From Pomphorhynchus laevis (taxonomy: Eukaryota; Acanthocephala; Palaeacanthocephala; Echinorhynchida; Pomphorhynchidae): a stretch of DNA of 64,000 nt. The translations under genes were made by a program, and so were the position numbers. The notes under the pieces are model-generated. The model made no database searches. It worked only from the letters and a program-made list of their open reading frames with translations, and had not been told where the DNA came from. This document shows, piece by piece, positions 53,026 through 61,353 of this stretch. The DNA lies in the NCBI GenBank assembly GCA_012934845.2, contig WNNJ02000216.1:1-64000 (forward strand). The letters are read 5' to 3'. Position 1 is the stretch's first letter. Every line of letters begins with the position of its first letter.

Positions 53026-53340
53026 AAAATGTTTATTTATTTCCAACGACATTATCTCTACAATAATAAAATCATCAATACAATTATATTACAATTATAT
53101 CACAACTCTACATTATTAGTATTACAAGCTATAACTTGTAATACTAATAATAATCTGAGAAATTTTATTTTCCTCACTTCCGCTTGTAAGCGATGGAGGT
53201 AGAAAATACAGTCAATTTATACTAATAATAATAATAATAATTCCTTAGTGAGATTTAGCAACTCTACATTATTAGTATTACAAGCTATAACTTGTAATAC
53301 TAATAATAATAATAATAATAATTCCTTAGTGAGAATGAAG
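53026..53340. repeat. Duplicated palindromic LINE-tail segment
   Basis: Two copies of a hairpin with 17-bp arms, ATTATTAGTATTACAAG / CTTGTAATACTAATAAT (53112-53151 and 53278-53317, 6-bp loop). Each is followed by an (AAT)n run, and ATTCCTTAGTGAGA follows the runs near 53240 and 53320. The right arm CTTGTAATACTAATAAT equals a LINE 3' terminus plus tail, so these look like inverted LINE tails. Confidence 0.75.
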
Positions 53341-53840
53341 CTACATGGAGATCTATAACATAGTGCAATAGTAACTTTATTTCTTACATGAGATAGACTC
53401 GCCACCATCAGTTCACAAGTACCATATGTGTCAGTATAACATTCAAAATCGTCAACACCTATACATTGATCGACATAAAGTGCAACACCGCCTCCTCGTC
53501 GAACTTTACGATCAACCCTGATGATATAATACCCATCCACAGCTACCATACTATCAGCAATATCATGATTCAGCCAAGTTTCGGTAACTGCAATTATTTG
53601 AGGTTTATATGTAAAGAATCTGTTCCGAAATTCGTCAATCTTCGATACTATACTACGAATATTTGTGTAAGCGACGTTAATAATTGAAGTTGAGCATTTA
53701 CTGGTTTCTGCGTTTATATATAGTCCAGTAGGAAATATATCTAACGAGGATGGATCAATACCTAAGCAATTAACATTCATGCATACCATATAATATAAAA
53801 TATAATGCATTAAATAATGAAATTTTAAGAATTGCAACAA
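53341..53840 (-). mobile_element. LINE endonuclease-domain fragment (copy J)
   Basis: The open frame 53840-53217 encodes APE endonuclease motifs: VAYTNIRSIVSKIDEFRNRF, IAVTETWLNHDI, RRGGGVALYV and ALCYRSPCS. It then runs into the (AAT)n repeats at about 53340. The RT half is absent, so this copy lost its 3' rather than 5' part, which is unusual for a LINE and suggests deletion or rearrangement at the palindromic repeat. Confidence 0.8.
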
Positions 53841-53950
53841 TATGTAATGATATTGGCTTTCTTCAAAATCATTAAAATAATTTAATAGTTACATATCTTA
53901 AACTAGGTTACTATAAAAATAACATCAGGCAGAAAACAGTAAAATATATA

Positions 53951-54815
53951 TGTTGATAATTTCCAAACTGACAGATAATGTGGAGTTGTGAGCGGCGTCT
54001 AACAAGCTTGTGATAAATGTTTCGAAATGCAAACACATGCGTATTATTAGTAATGCTCGCAAGCAACTAACATCAGCTTGTTACACATATAAGGGCTGTA
54101 TTGTGGAAAGTGTCGATAATTAGAAAGATTTAGGAGTATGGGTTACCTCTAATTTATCAACTAAAAAGCACACTGATCAAGCTTGTGCCAACTCCAATAA
54201 AATGATAGGTATGATTCGACGCGCGTTTGTTCGCGTTAATACGACTGCTCTCCGGCCTCTGATTTTAGCACATGTATTGAGTAGACTTTTATATGCAGCT
54301 CCGGTTGTATACCCACGTACTGTGCATGAACATAAGAAATCAGAGAGGGTACTTCGCAGGGCAACAAAGCTAGCACCAACGTTGGCGTCGCTGCCTTATG
54401 AAGACAGACTGAGATCATTAGGACTTGAGACCGTCACATGGACCGGTCGGTACATGGATATGTGCCTTGTTTGGCATTTATTCCAACGTCCTCATCACCC
54501 TCTTCGGAGTAGGGTTCAACTACGTGGTTCAAATGTTCTTCGCGGTCATTCTTTAACTATTCGAAAAAATAGGGTACAGAAATTGGGCGCGATGCAATTT
54601 GATAGAAGAATTGTTGAGCTTTGGAACAACCTTGATGCAGACACCGTTGGATGCAGTTCACTTAATACTTTTAAAAGAAGACTACGAATGGATCAAGCAA
54701 TGTTTCGTATTGCATTTCCTTATTTTAATAACTAATTAATTTATTTACGAACTTATTGTGAGCCAGCTATTTAAGCTAATGCTCGTATGTTTTTGAATGT
54801 ATAATAATATAAATC
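53951..54815 (+). mobile_element. 5'-truncated CR1/Jockey-type LINE (copy K), near-identical to 58324-59110
   Basis: Begins near VDNFQTDR.., continues with NKLVINVSKCKHMRI, SACYTYKGCIVESVDN and then the open stretch 54202-54735 (MIGMIRRAFVRVNTTALRPL ... RRIVELWNNLDADTV). It matches the minus-strand LINE at 58324-60064 with only a few substitutions and shares its 3' end: GTGAGCCAGCTATTTAAGCT, then TGAATGTATAATAATA. Very young duplicate; one TAG interrupts it near 54121. Confidence 0.9.
54202..54735 (+). CDS. RT thumb/C-terminal fragment of LINE copy K
   Basis: 177 codons: LAHVLSRLLYAAPVVYPRTV, RVLRRATKLAPTLASLPYED, MCLVWHLFQRPHHPLRSRVQ and RRIVELWNNLDADTVGCSSL. No catalytic site is included. 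Same C-terminal family signature as the other ORF2s. Confidence 0.85.
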   Translation: MIGMIRRAFVRVNTTALRPLILAHVLSRLLYAAPVVYPRTVHEHKKSERVLRRATKLAPTLASLPYEDRLRSLGLETVTWTGRYMDMCLVWHLFQRPHHPLRSRVQLRGSNVLRGHSLTIRKNRVQKLGAMQFDRRIVELWNNLDADTVGCSSLNTFKRRLRMDQAMFRIAFPYFNN

Positions 54816-54839
54816 AACACTATAATATAAAGAATAAAT

Positions 54840-54925
54840 TTAAACTCTTAAATGGCAAATTTTTATGGATGGATAATAAATAGTATACTTTGTATTAGAA
54901 TACTTTGTAGATATATCGGTATCCT
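54840..54925. repeat. Lead part of the 340-bp repeat
   Basis: ACTCTTAAATGGCAAATTTT TATGGATGGATAATAAATAG, then TTGTATTAGAATACTTTGTAGATA resembles sequence at 5580-5630 and 18465-18510 that precedes 340-bp repeat copies. Confidence 0.5.
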
Positions 54926-54930
54926 CTAGC

Positions 54931-56799
54931 ATGTGTGGATCTTTGATTACCGTACTAGCAACAGCTAGTCCATGTCGAGATGTTTCGTCTTCCATGAAAA
55001 TTGCATTTACAAATGCACGTAGCGCAGTTAATAAGTTGGATGAGATTAGGTATTGGATACGTTGTCATGATGTCAATGTCTTTGGAGTTTGTGAAAGTTG
55101 GTTTCATCCTGACATATCTGATGATATGGTTCACATACCTGAATTCGCTCTTTATAGATCTGATCGAGCCCATGGACGCGGTGGTGGAGTTGCCTTCTAT
55201 GTGCATGTGAGTTTGATTGTTAGTTCAGCCGTAAAATTCATTGATGATTCATGCTCTGCCGAGGCTCTACAGTTGAGTATTACGCAATCTGGGAGTGCTA
55301 TTATTACTTTATGTATAGTATATCGTGCTCCGGGCGCAATATCGTTCGCTCTTATTGATTTCCTTAAGAATATACCCAAGTGCCATAAATTTTTTATCTT
55401 TGGTGATTTTAACATGCATTCATACAATTCCGCCCTCTCCAGTATTGCAACTTATGATAAATATACTATGTCGTTATGTAATTTATTGTATGATGAAATG
55501 TTGCTTATTCAACATGTTCATTTTGATACTCGTTTCTCCGCAGAATCATCCTCGAAGATTGACCTGCTGTTTACTAGACTTGAATATGATATTTCTTCAA
55601 TTGACAAAGAACCTCCAATTAGTTCAAGCGATCATGTGGTGGTCAAGTTTCTGATTCCTACTAATTCGACCGGATCAGACAGTGTAGAGATTGTTGAGAA
55701 GCGAGTACGGAAAGTTATCCCAGATAATGAGATAATTGAATATGCTAAAAGGATTTCTTTTGTAAGTAATGATGGTGATGTGGAGAGCATGTGGCAGTCT
55801 ATCAAAAGTGGGGTAATTCAAGTCCTAGACGAATTTGCTCCCATGCGTGTATTTTCCAAGCGTAAGAGGTCTGATAAACCTCCGTGGTTTGATAGCGAAC
55901 TAAAGCGTTGTATAAGGTTGAGAAATAAGGTGTGGAGTCTCTGTAGTAAGAGTGATGCTTTATATAGTGAGTACAAACTAATACGCAATAAATGCAATCG
56001 CTTAAAATCAAAAAAGAGATACTTGTACGAGAATGATGTTGCTATGTCTTTAGGACACACACCCAAGCGATTTTGGAATTATGTTTGTCGATCAAGAGTA
56101 TCTAATTCTAGTGTCCGACGCATTCATATCGGAAACGAATTAGTTGAAGACCCTATGAAAATTTCTGAGGCGTTCGCTGATGTGTTTGCACTATCGTTAA
56201 ATAGGGATGATGCTTATAAAGTCAATATTTGTAATGGTTCATCAATCTGTCAGAGTCCATATATAATTATCACGATGGAGGAAGTTGAGATAGAGCTATC
56301 AAGGTTAGCTAAATGCGTGTCAGCTGGTCCTGACGATATCCCCACTTATATCCTTAAGCTCTTGAAATGTATCCTGTCATATCCGCTTTCCAAATTATTC
56401 AACGTTTCTCTCAATACGTCGATAATTCCAAATGATTGGAAATCGGCGATTGTAATACCACTTCCGAAAACGAAAAATGCTTGCGATGTTAGTGATTTTA
56501 GGCCCATAAGTTTAACATCTACTGTAAGTAAGGTACTTGAGAGAATTGTTCACAAAAGATTAATAAATGTATTGGGTTCAATAAACTATTTGAGCGACTC
56601 TCAACACGGTTTTCGGCATGGCCGCTCATGTCTAACGAATACTTTATGTGCTCGTGAACAATGGGATGACGCAATTTCATGTGGATTGGTTGTCGATGTC
56701 GTCTATTTGGATTTCTCCAAGGCATTTGATCGCGTTCCACATGCTGAATTAATAAGTATTCTCGAATCTATTGGTGTAGATTACTATCTGACTCGTTGA
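54931..56799 (+). CDS. LINE ORF2 copy L, first part (endonuclease + RT start)
   Basis: 622 codons. Endonuclease: FTNARSAVNKLDEIRYW, GVCESWFHPDI, GRGGGVAFYV, IVYRAPG, FIFGDFNMHSYN and ISSSDHVVVKF. RT: IVIPLPKTKNACDVSDFRPI, VYLDFSKAFDRVPH. It ends at TGA where relatives have Trp (xxWIxxF), so TGG-to-TGA nonsense. Frame continues in phase at 56800. Confidence 0.9.
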   Translation: MCGSLITVLATASPCRDVSSSMKIAFTNARSAVNKLDEIRYWIRCHDVNVFGVCESWFHPDISDDMVHIPEFALYRSDRAHGRGGGVAFYVHVSLIVSSAVKFIDDSCSAEALQLSITQSGSAIITLCIVYRAPGAISFALIDFLKNIPKCHKFFIFGDFNMHSYNSALSSIATYDKYTMSLCNLLYDEMLLIQHVHFDTRFSAESSSKIDLLFTRLEYDISSIDKEPPISSSDHVVVKFLIPTNSTGSDSVEIVEKRVRKVIPDNEIIEYAKRISFVSNDGDVESMWQSIKSGVIQVLDEFAPMRVFSKRKRSDKPPWFDSELKRCIRLRNKVWSLCSKSDALYSEYKLIRNKCNRLKSKKRYLYENDVAMSLGHTPKRFWNYVCRSRVSNSSVRRIHIGNELVEDPMKISEAFADVFALSLNRDDAYKVNICNGSSICQSPYIIITMEEVEIELSRLAKCVSAGPDDIPTYILKLLKCILSYPLSKLFNVSLNTSIIPNDWKSAIVIPLPKTKNACDVSDFRPISLTSTVSKVLERIVHKRLINVLGSINYLSDSQHGFRHGRSCLTNTLCAREQWDDAISCGLVVDVVYLDFSKAFDRVPHAELISILESIGVDYYLTR

Positions 56800-57795
56800 A
56801 TTGAGAACTTCTTGAGTGGTCGACAATTTTGTGTAAGAGTAGGTAATGCTTTTTCATCTAGACGCAGTGTTATACGTGGTGTACCTCAAGGAACGGTTCT
56901 CGGGCCATTATTATTTTGCATTTTTATCAACGAGTTGTTGAGATCGCTTAATGTACCACACTTAGCCTATGCTGACGATTTGAAGTTATGGAATGTGATC
57001 TCGACTGAACGAGACTGTTTGTCATTGCAGCGTGACCTGGATTTAGTGTATGAATGGAGTCTTACTACAGGAGTATCATTAAACCTGGAAAAGTGTAAGA
57101 ATATGAGATTGGGTCGTGGACGCAAAGGATGTCATACCTACTTCATTGGTGTAAAAGAACTTGAGATAGTTTCGACTCATCGTGATCTTGGTATTTTGAT
57201 CGATTCATCTTTAAAGACACGACATCATTACAACATTCAATTAGGCAAAGCTAGAAAAATGATGCACACTATCAAAAATTGCTTTCTGAAAATAAATCCA
57301 TCGTCGTTCAGGGTGCTGTTTAACTCGTTATTGAGACCAATACTTGAGTATTGCTCTCCATCTTGCTTCCCATGTACACGGACTGAACTGAATGCTGTCG
57401 ATGGAGTTCTTCGCCGTATTACCCGTTTATGTCCAGACTGTAAGTATTTACCTTATCGTGAGAGACTTAAAGTGATTAGCATATTTGACATGACGGTGAG
57501 GTTAATGTTTATCGACTCGGTTGCAACGTGGAAATTATTGCACAAATTTGATGGATATCCTCGAAATATTATGGCGTGTCGTAATAATAGATCCAGGCGA
57601 CATCATTCGATGACAATTTTTAAACAGCATACTGGGAAACTATCGCCTGTCACAAGATTGTCAAGACGTGTAGTTAACGTGTGGAATAGTCTTCCTGAAT
57701 ACGTTGTTGCCTCCACAACGCTGACTTTATTTAAGAAGCGATTGCGAATATGTCTGGAACAGATCGATAATATGGAGAAGCTATCGTATCCCTGA
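56800..57795 (+). CDS. LINE ORF2 copy L, second part (RT palm and C-terminus)
   Basis: Same frame as the upstream part. Begins IENFLSGRQFCVRVGN; then GVPQGTVLGPLLFCIFINEL, LAYADDLKLWNV (catalytic YADD), SLNLEKCKNMRLG, LLRPILEYCSPSCFPCTR, and C-terminal RLSRRVVNVWNSLPEYVVA. Ends TGA 57795. Confidence 0.9.
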   Translation: MENFLSGRQFCVRVGNAFSSRRSVIRGVPQGTVLGPLLFCIFINELLRSLNVPHLAYADDLKLWNVISTERDCLSLQRDLDLVYEWSLTTGVSLNLEKCKNMRLGRGRKGCHTYFIGVKELEIVSTHRDLGILIDSSLKTRHHYNIQLGKARKMMHTIKNCFLKINPSSFRVLFNSLLRPILEYCSPSCFPCTRTELNAVDGVLRRITRLCPDCKYLPYRERLKVISIFDMTVRLMFIDSVATWKLLHKFDGYPRNIMACRNNRSRRHHSMTIFKQHTGKLSPVTRLSRRVVNVWNSLPEYVVASTTLTLFKKRLRICLEQIDNMEKLSYP

Positions 57796-57894
57796 TTTTC
57801 TTAACTCTATCAATTCTACATTTTGTTTAATTTTTATTTTATTTTTTCGTGAGCAGACTGAACAGCCATATAGGCTTTGTCTTGTATGTTATAA

Positions 57895-58245
57895 TATATA
57901 ATAAGATACTAGATAGTTTTATCAGAGGAAATACATCATTAGCATGTATTTGGCCCCGCTGCTATGTTGGGTAGAGGAGTTAGGGGTCGAAACCTGATAG
58001 CATAGCAGTTCCTTTTGATGACCTCTAATTCTTATTCTGATAAATCGTTTGTTATTTATTGGTCAATTCATAAAAATGACGTTTATTTTAAATTTCATTT
58101 TTTTAACTTGATTTAAATTATAAAAAATCTTAAAACAATTATTTATTTAATTATTTAATTATTAAATTTTGATTTAGCATTATTATGTTTTGTTTATTTT
58201 ATAATTATATTAAATACGTAGACTCAGTTAGCTGATTTAAATTGT
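57895..58245. repeat. Near-complete copy of the 340-bp repeat
   Basis: From ATAAGATACTAGATAGTTTT to TACGTAGACTCAGTTAGCTG. Stem 1 is CTGCTATG (57959-57966) with CATAGCAG (58001-58008). Stem 2 is GAGTTAGGGGTC (57977-57988) with GACCTCTAATTC (58020-58031), 12 pairs including two G-T wobbles. It lies between the 3' ends of two convergent LINEs. Confidence 0.85.
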
Positions 58246-58323
58246 TCATTATTATTATACATTCAACAACATACGAGCATTAGCTCAAATAGCTGGCTCA
58301 CAATAAGTTCGTAAATAAATTAA

Positions 58324-60064
58324 TTAGTTTTTAAAATAAGGAAATGCAACACGAAACATTGCTTGATCCATTCGTAGTCTTCTTTTAAAAGCACAAAGTG
58401 AACTGCATCCAACGGTGTCTGCATCAAGGTTGTTCCACAGCTCAACAATTCTTCTATCAAATTGCATCGCGCCCAATTTTTGTACTCTGTTTCTTCGAAT
58501 AGTTAAAGAATGACCGCGAAGAACATTTGAACAACGTAGTTGAACCCTACTCCGAAGAGGGTGATGAGGACGTTGGAATAAATGCCAAACAAGGCACATA
58601 TCCATGTACCGACGGGTCCATGTGACGGTCTCAAGTCCTAATGATCTCAGTCTGTCTTCATAAGGCAGCGACGCCAACGTTGGTGCTAGCTTTGTTGCCC
58701 TGCGAAGTACCCTCTCTGATTTCTTATGTTCATGCACAGTACGTGGGTATACAACCGGAGCTGCATATAAAAGTCTACTCAATACATGTGCTAAAATCAG
58801 AGGCCGAAGAGCAATCGTATTAACGCGAACAAACGCGCGTCGAATCATACCTATCATTTTATTGGAGTTGGCACAAGCTTGATCAGTGTGCTTTTTGGTT
58901 GATAAATTAGAGGTAACCCATACTCCTAAATCTTTGTAACTATCGACACTTTCCACAATACAGTCCTTATATGTGTAACAAGCTGATGTTAGTTGCTTGC
59001 GAGCATTACCAGTAATACGCATGTGTTTGCATTTCGAAACATTTATCACAAGCTTGTTTAACGCCGCCCACAACTCCAAATTATCTATGTCAGTTTGCAA
59101 ATTATCAACATCCTCACATGAATGAATGGGCCGCCATATTTTTAAGTCATCTGCATACAAACATGATCGAGAGCGAATGCACCCAGGCAAATCGTTAACA
59201 TAAATGCTGAATAAAAGCGGACCTAAAACTGAACCTTGAGGTATTCCAATATGACATTCTCTAGACACAGACAATGACCAATCGACAAGTACTCGAAAGC
59301 AACGATCACGAAGAAATTCTCTAATCCAATCAACTATTATGTTTGGGAGTCCAGTATTGACAAGTTTCTGAAGAAGTAGACCATGATCTACTCTATCAAA
59401 AGCTTTAGAAAAGTCGAAGAATATAATGTCTGTATCGATATAATGTGTCTTATTCGCTGTCCAATCAAGATGAGCATCAAGCAAATTTGAAACAGTTGAA
59501 TAACCCTCCCGAAATCCGTGCTGATTAGGGACTAAAATTTTTCCTACACGAAAAAACTCAACCATGTAGCGATGCACAAACCTCTCCAACACTCTACAGC
59601 AAATGCAGGTAATGCTCACCGGCCTATAATTCTCGACGGAAGAGCGATCTCCCTTCTTGAAGTAGGGAAGAACAATTGACTGCTTCCACACATTAGGAAG
59701 AGATCTTTCCAAGATTGACTGGCGAAAAATTGCACAGAGAGGAACGCAAATTGAGCCTGCTAATCTGCGCAGATAAACAGAAGGTAGTAAGTCACAACCT
59801 CTTGAATTATTTGCTTTTAGACGGCGTAATTCGGAATAGACTTTAGCTGGCGTTATCAAATTGTCAAGGTCCAACTCAAGACACGTGTCAGAGTAAGCGT
59901 TCAGCACACTAGATTCCATACAAAAAGTTTGATGTTCATTTGCGGGCTCTACTGAAGTGCAATAGTGTGCCGCAAACTCTTCAGCTAGGTCATTCGCAGA
60001 AATGTCATAGAAGTAGTGACAAATCGAAGAATCAACAGCTCCCCTGCTTGATAGGTACTGAAAA
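58324..60064 (-). CDS. LINE ORF2 copy M, 3' part (RT and C-terminus)
   Basis: Resumes with QYLSSRGAVDSSICHYFYD. RT: IVLPYFKKGDRSSVENYRPV, IFFDFSKAFDRVDH, GIPQGSVLGPLLFSIYVNDL, catalytic YADDLKIW and VINVSKCKHMRI. C-terminus with LLYAAPVVYPRT and the RRIVELWNNL signature. An apparent ATG at 60189 belongs to the opposite-strand insertion, not to this gene. Almost identical to copy K over the shared 3' 750 bp. Confidence 0.92.
60059..60064. repeat. 6-bp target-site duplication, left copy
   Basis: TGAAAA, repeated at 61348-61353 across the nested LINE. One copy is needed to keep the host ORF2 in frame. Confidence 0.75.
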
Positions 60065-61347
60065 TACCTATCAAGTATAGGTATTACTACAGAGTGTCGT
60101 TGTATAGTGTACAACGACTTACTCATTTCTCGAGACAAGGCTCTATATAGTGTTCTCATCTCCCTGGACCTCTCCTCCGCATTCGACATTGTCGACCACT
60201 CCGTCCTCCTTTCTCGCCTTCGTTATGATTACGGCTTTTCTTCCTCCTCCGTAGCTTGGTTCGCCTCATATCTATCCGACCGTTCCTTTCGCGTCTGTTC
60301 TAATTCATCATCCTCCCCTCCCATCCCTATTTTTTGCGGGGTTCCACAAGGTTCAGTCCTAGGTCCCCTGCTATTCTCTCTTTTGCTTGGCGATCTCTCT
60401 CCATTTATCAAACCTTACTCCTTTAACGTCATGCAATACGCCGATGACATTCTAATCTATGCTCATGCACCCGCACATCGCATACACGATATCGCCATTT
60501 CTGCCTCCAACTGTCTCTCTTCTATCTACAAGCGTCTCTCCAATCTCCATCTCGTTCTAAACGCCGAAAAGTCCAAAATAATGTGGATCCTTCCCCGTAA
60601 ACCAAGCATATCTCCTCCCATTGTATCTTTTGCCTCATCGATCATCCCTGTAGTCCACAATCTCACTTTCTTAGGCTTCCATTTCGATGATCACCTTTCC
60701 CTTAAACCCTTCGTCCGTGACAAGGTCCGCTCGTCTAACTTAATTCTTCGTGACATCCGCCGTATCCGCCCCCTTATCGACTTCCGTTCTTGTATGTCTC
60801 TTCTTTCATCGCTTCTTTTCCCTAAAATCGATTACTGCCTTAGCCTTTTCGCCAATTCTCCAAAATCCATCATCCTACCCCTACAACGAATAATCAACAC
60901 CGCCGTTCGAGTGCTCTTTCGCCTCCGTCGCTTCGACCACACATCCACATATTTTGCCCAACTCTCCTGGCCCACCATCCACATCCGCATCAAACTCCGC
61001 CTTCTTCTCATTACTTTTCGTCTCATCGCTGTCGGCTCCCCATCGTTCATCAACCTTCCTTTCTTAGACGATACTCGCCCCACCTCGCTATCGCTTCGTT
61101 CCTGTCATACCCTCTTACTCCACGTTCCTAATTACTCCAACAACTACGGTCTCCGATCCTTCCTCGTCGCCGCTTCACTCGCCTGGAATCAACTCCCTCT
61201 CGACGTCCGCCGCGCTCCCTCTTTTATCACATTCAAACACCTCCTCCGTTCACACCTTCTCGACGCCTGATTCACAGTTTTGTTTTTGTTGTGGTCATGT
61301 AAGCGTGCGCTGGCACGCATTTGCCACGTTAAAAAAAAATAAATCTT
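60065..61347 (+). mobile_element. 5'-truncated LINE nested in copy M (copy N)
   Basis: Same family as 25061-27970. The first 11 bases, TACCTATCAAG (60065-60075), are the reverse complement of host bases 60047-60057, so the 5' junction is a fold-back. LINE sequence proper starts near 60076-60083. The 3' UTR has the stem GCGTGCGC/TGGCACGC (61303-61318) and ends TTGCCACGTTAAAAAAAAAT AAATCTT. Confidence 0.9.
60107..61270 (+). CDS. RT C-terminal part of nested LINE (copy N)
   Basis: 387 codons, frame open upstream to the truncation point. Motifs: VYNDLLISRDKALYSVLISL, DLSSAFDIVDHSVLL, GVPQGSVLGPLLFSLLLGDL, catalytic MQYADDILIYAHAP, LVLNAEKSKIMWILPR and C-terminal GLRSFLVAASLAWNQLPLDV. Lacks endonuclease and the RT N-terminus, so not autonomous. 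The frame is undamaged, so the insertion is recent. Confidence 0.9.
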   Translation: MYNDLLISRDKALYSVLISLDLSSAFDIVDHSVLLSRLRYDYGFSSSSVAWFASYLSDRSFRVCSNSSSSPPIPIFCGVPQGSVLGPLLFSLLLGDLSPFIKPYSFNVMQYADDILIYAHAPAHRIHDIAISASNCLSSIYKRLSNLHLVLNAEKSKIMWILPRKPSISPPIVSFASSIIPVVHNLTFLGFHFDDHLSLKPFVRDKVRSSNLILRDIRRIRPLIDFRSCMSLLSSLLFPKIDYCLSLFANSPKSIILPLQRIINTAVRVLFRLRRFDHTSTYFAQLSWPTIHIRIKLRLLLITFRLIAVGSPSFINLPFLDDTRPTSLSLRSCHTLLLHVPNYSNNYGLRSFLVAASLAWNQLPLDVRRAPSFITFKHLLRSHLLDA

Positions 61348-61353
61348 TGAAAA
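61348..61353. repeat. 6-bp target-site duplication, right copy
   Basis: TGAAAA, the partner of 60059-60064. Confidence 0.75.

Larger units (their letters stand above)
54925..57905 (+). mobile_element. CR1/Jockey-type LINE, ORF2 only (copy L)
   Basis: 5'-truncated at or near the ORF2 start. ORF2 is complete except for one in-frame TGA at 56797. The 3' end has GTGAGCAG, the stem AGCCATATAGGCT (57864-57876), TCTTGTATGTTATAATATATAAT, then the 340-bp repeat. Same 3' architecture as copies I, K and M. Confidence 0.9.

Noticed and set aside
52690-56799. UGA recoded as tryptophan (two LINE ORF2s are interrupted only by TGA, one at a Trp position)
   Set aside because: The other TGA is not at a Trp position, many TGG codons are used throughout, and TGA also terminates other frames. 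Ordinary nonsense changes explain both.
60125-60189. ATG at 60189 as the start of a 621-codon LINE protein
   Set aside because: The first ~40 codons read the antisense of the nested plus-strand LINE. The true coding part resumes at 60064 and continues the endonuclease frame from 61354.
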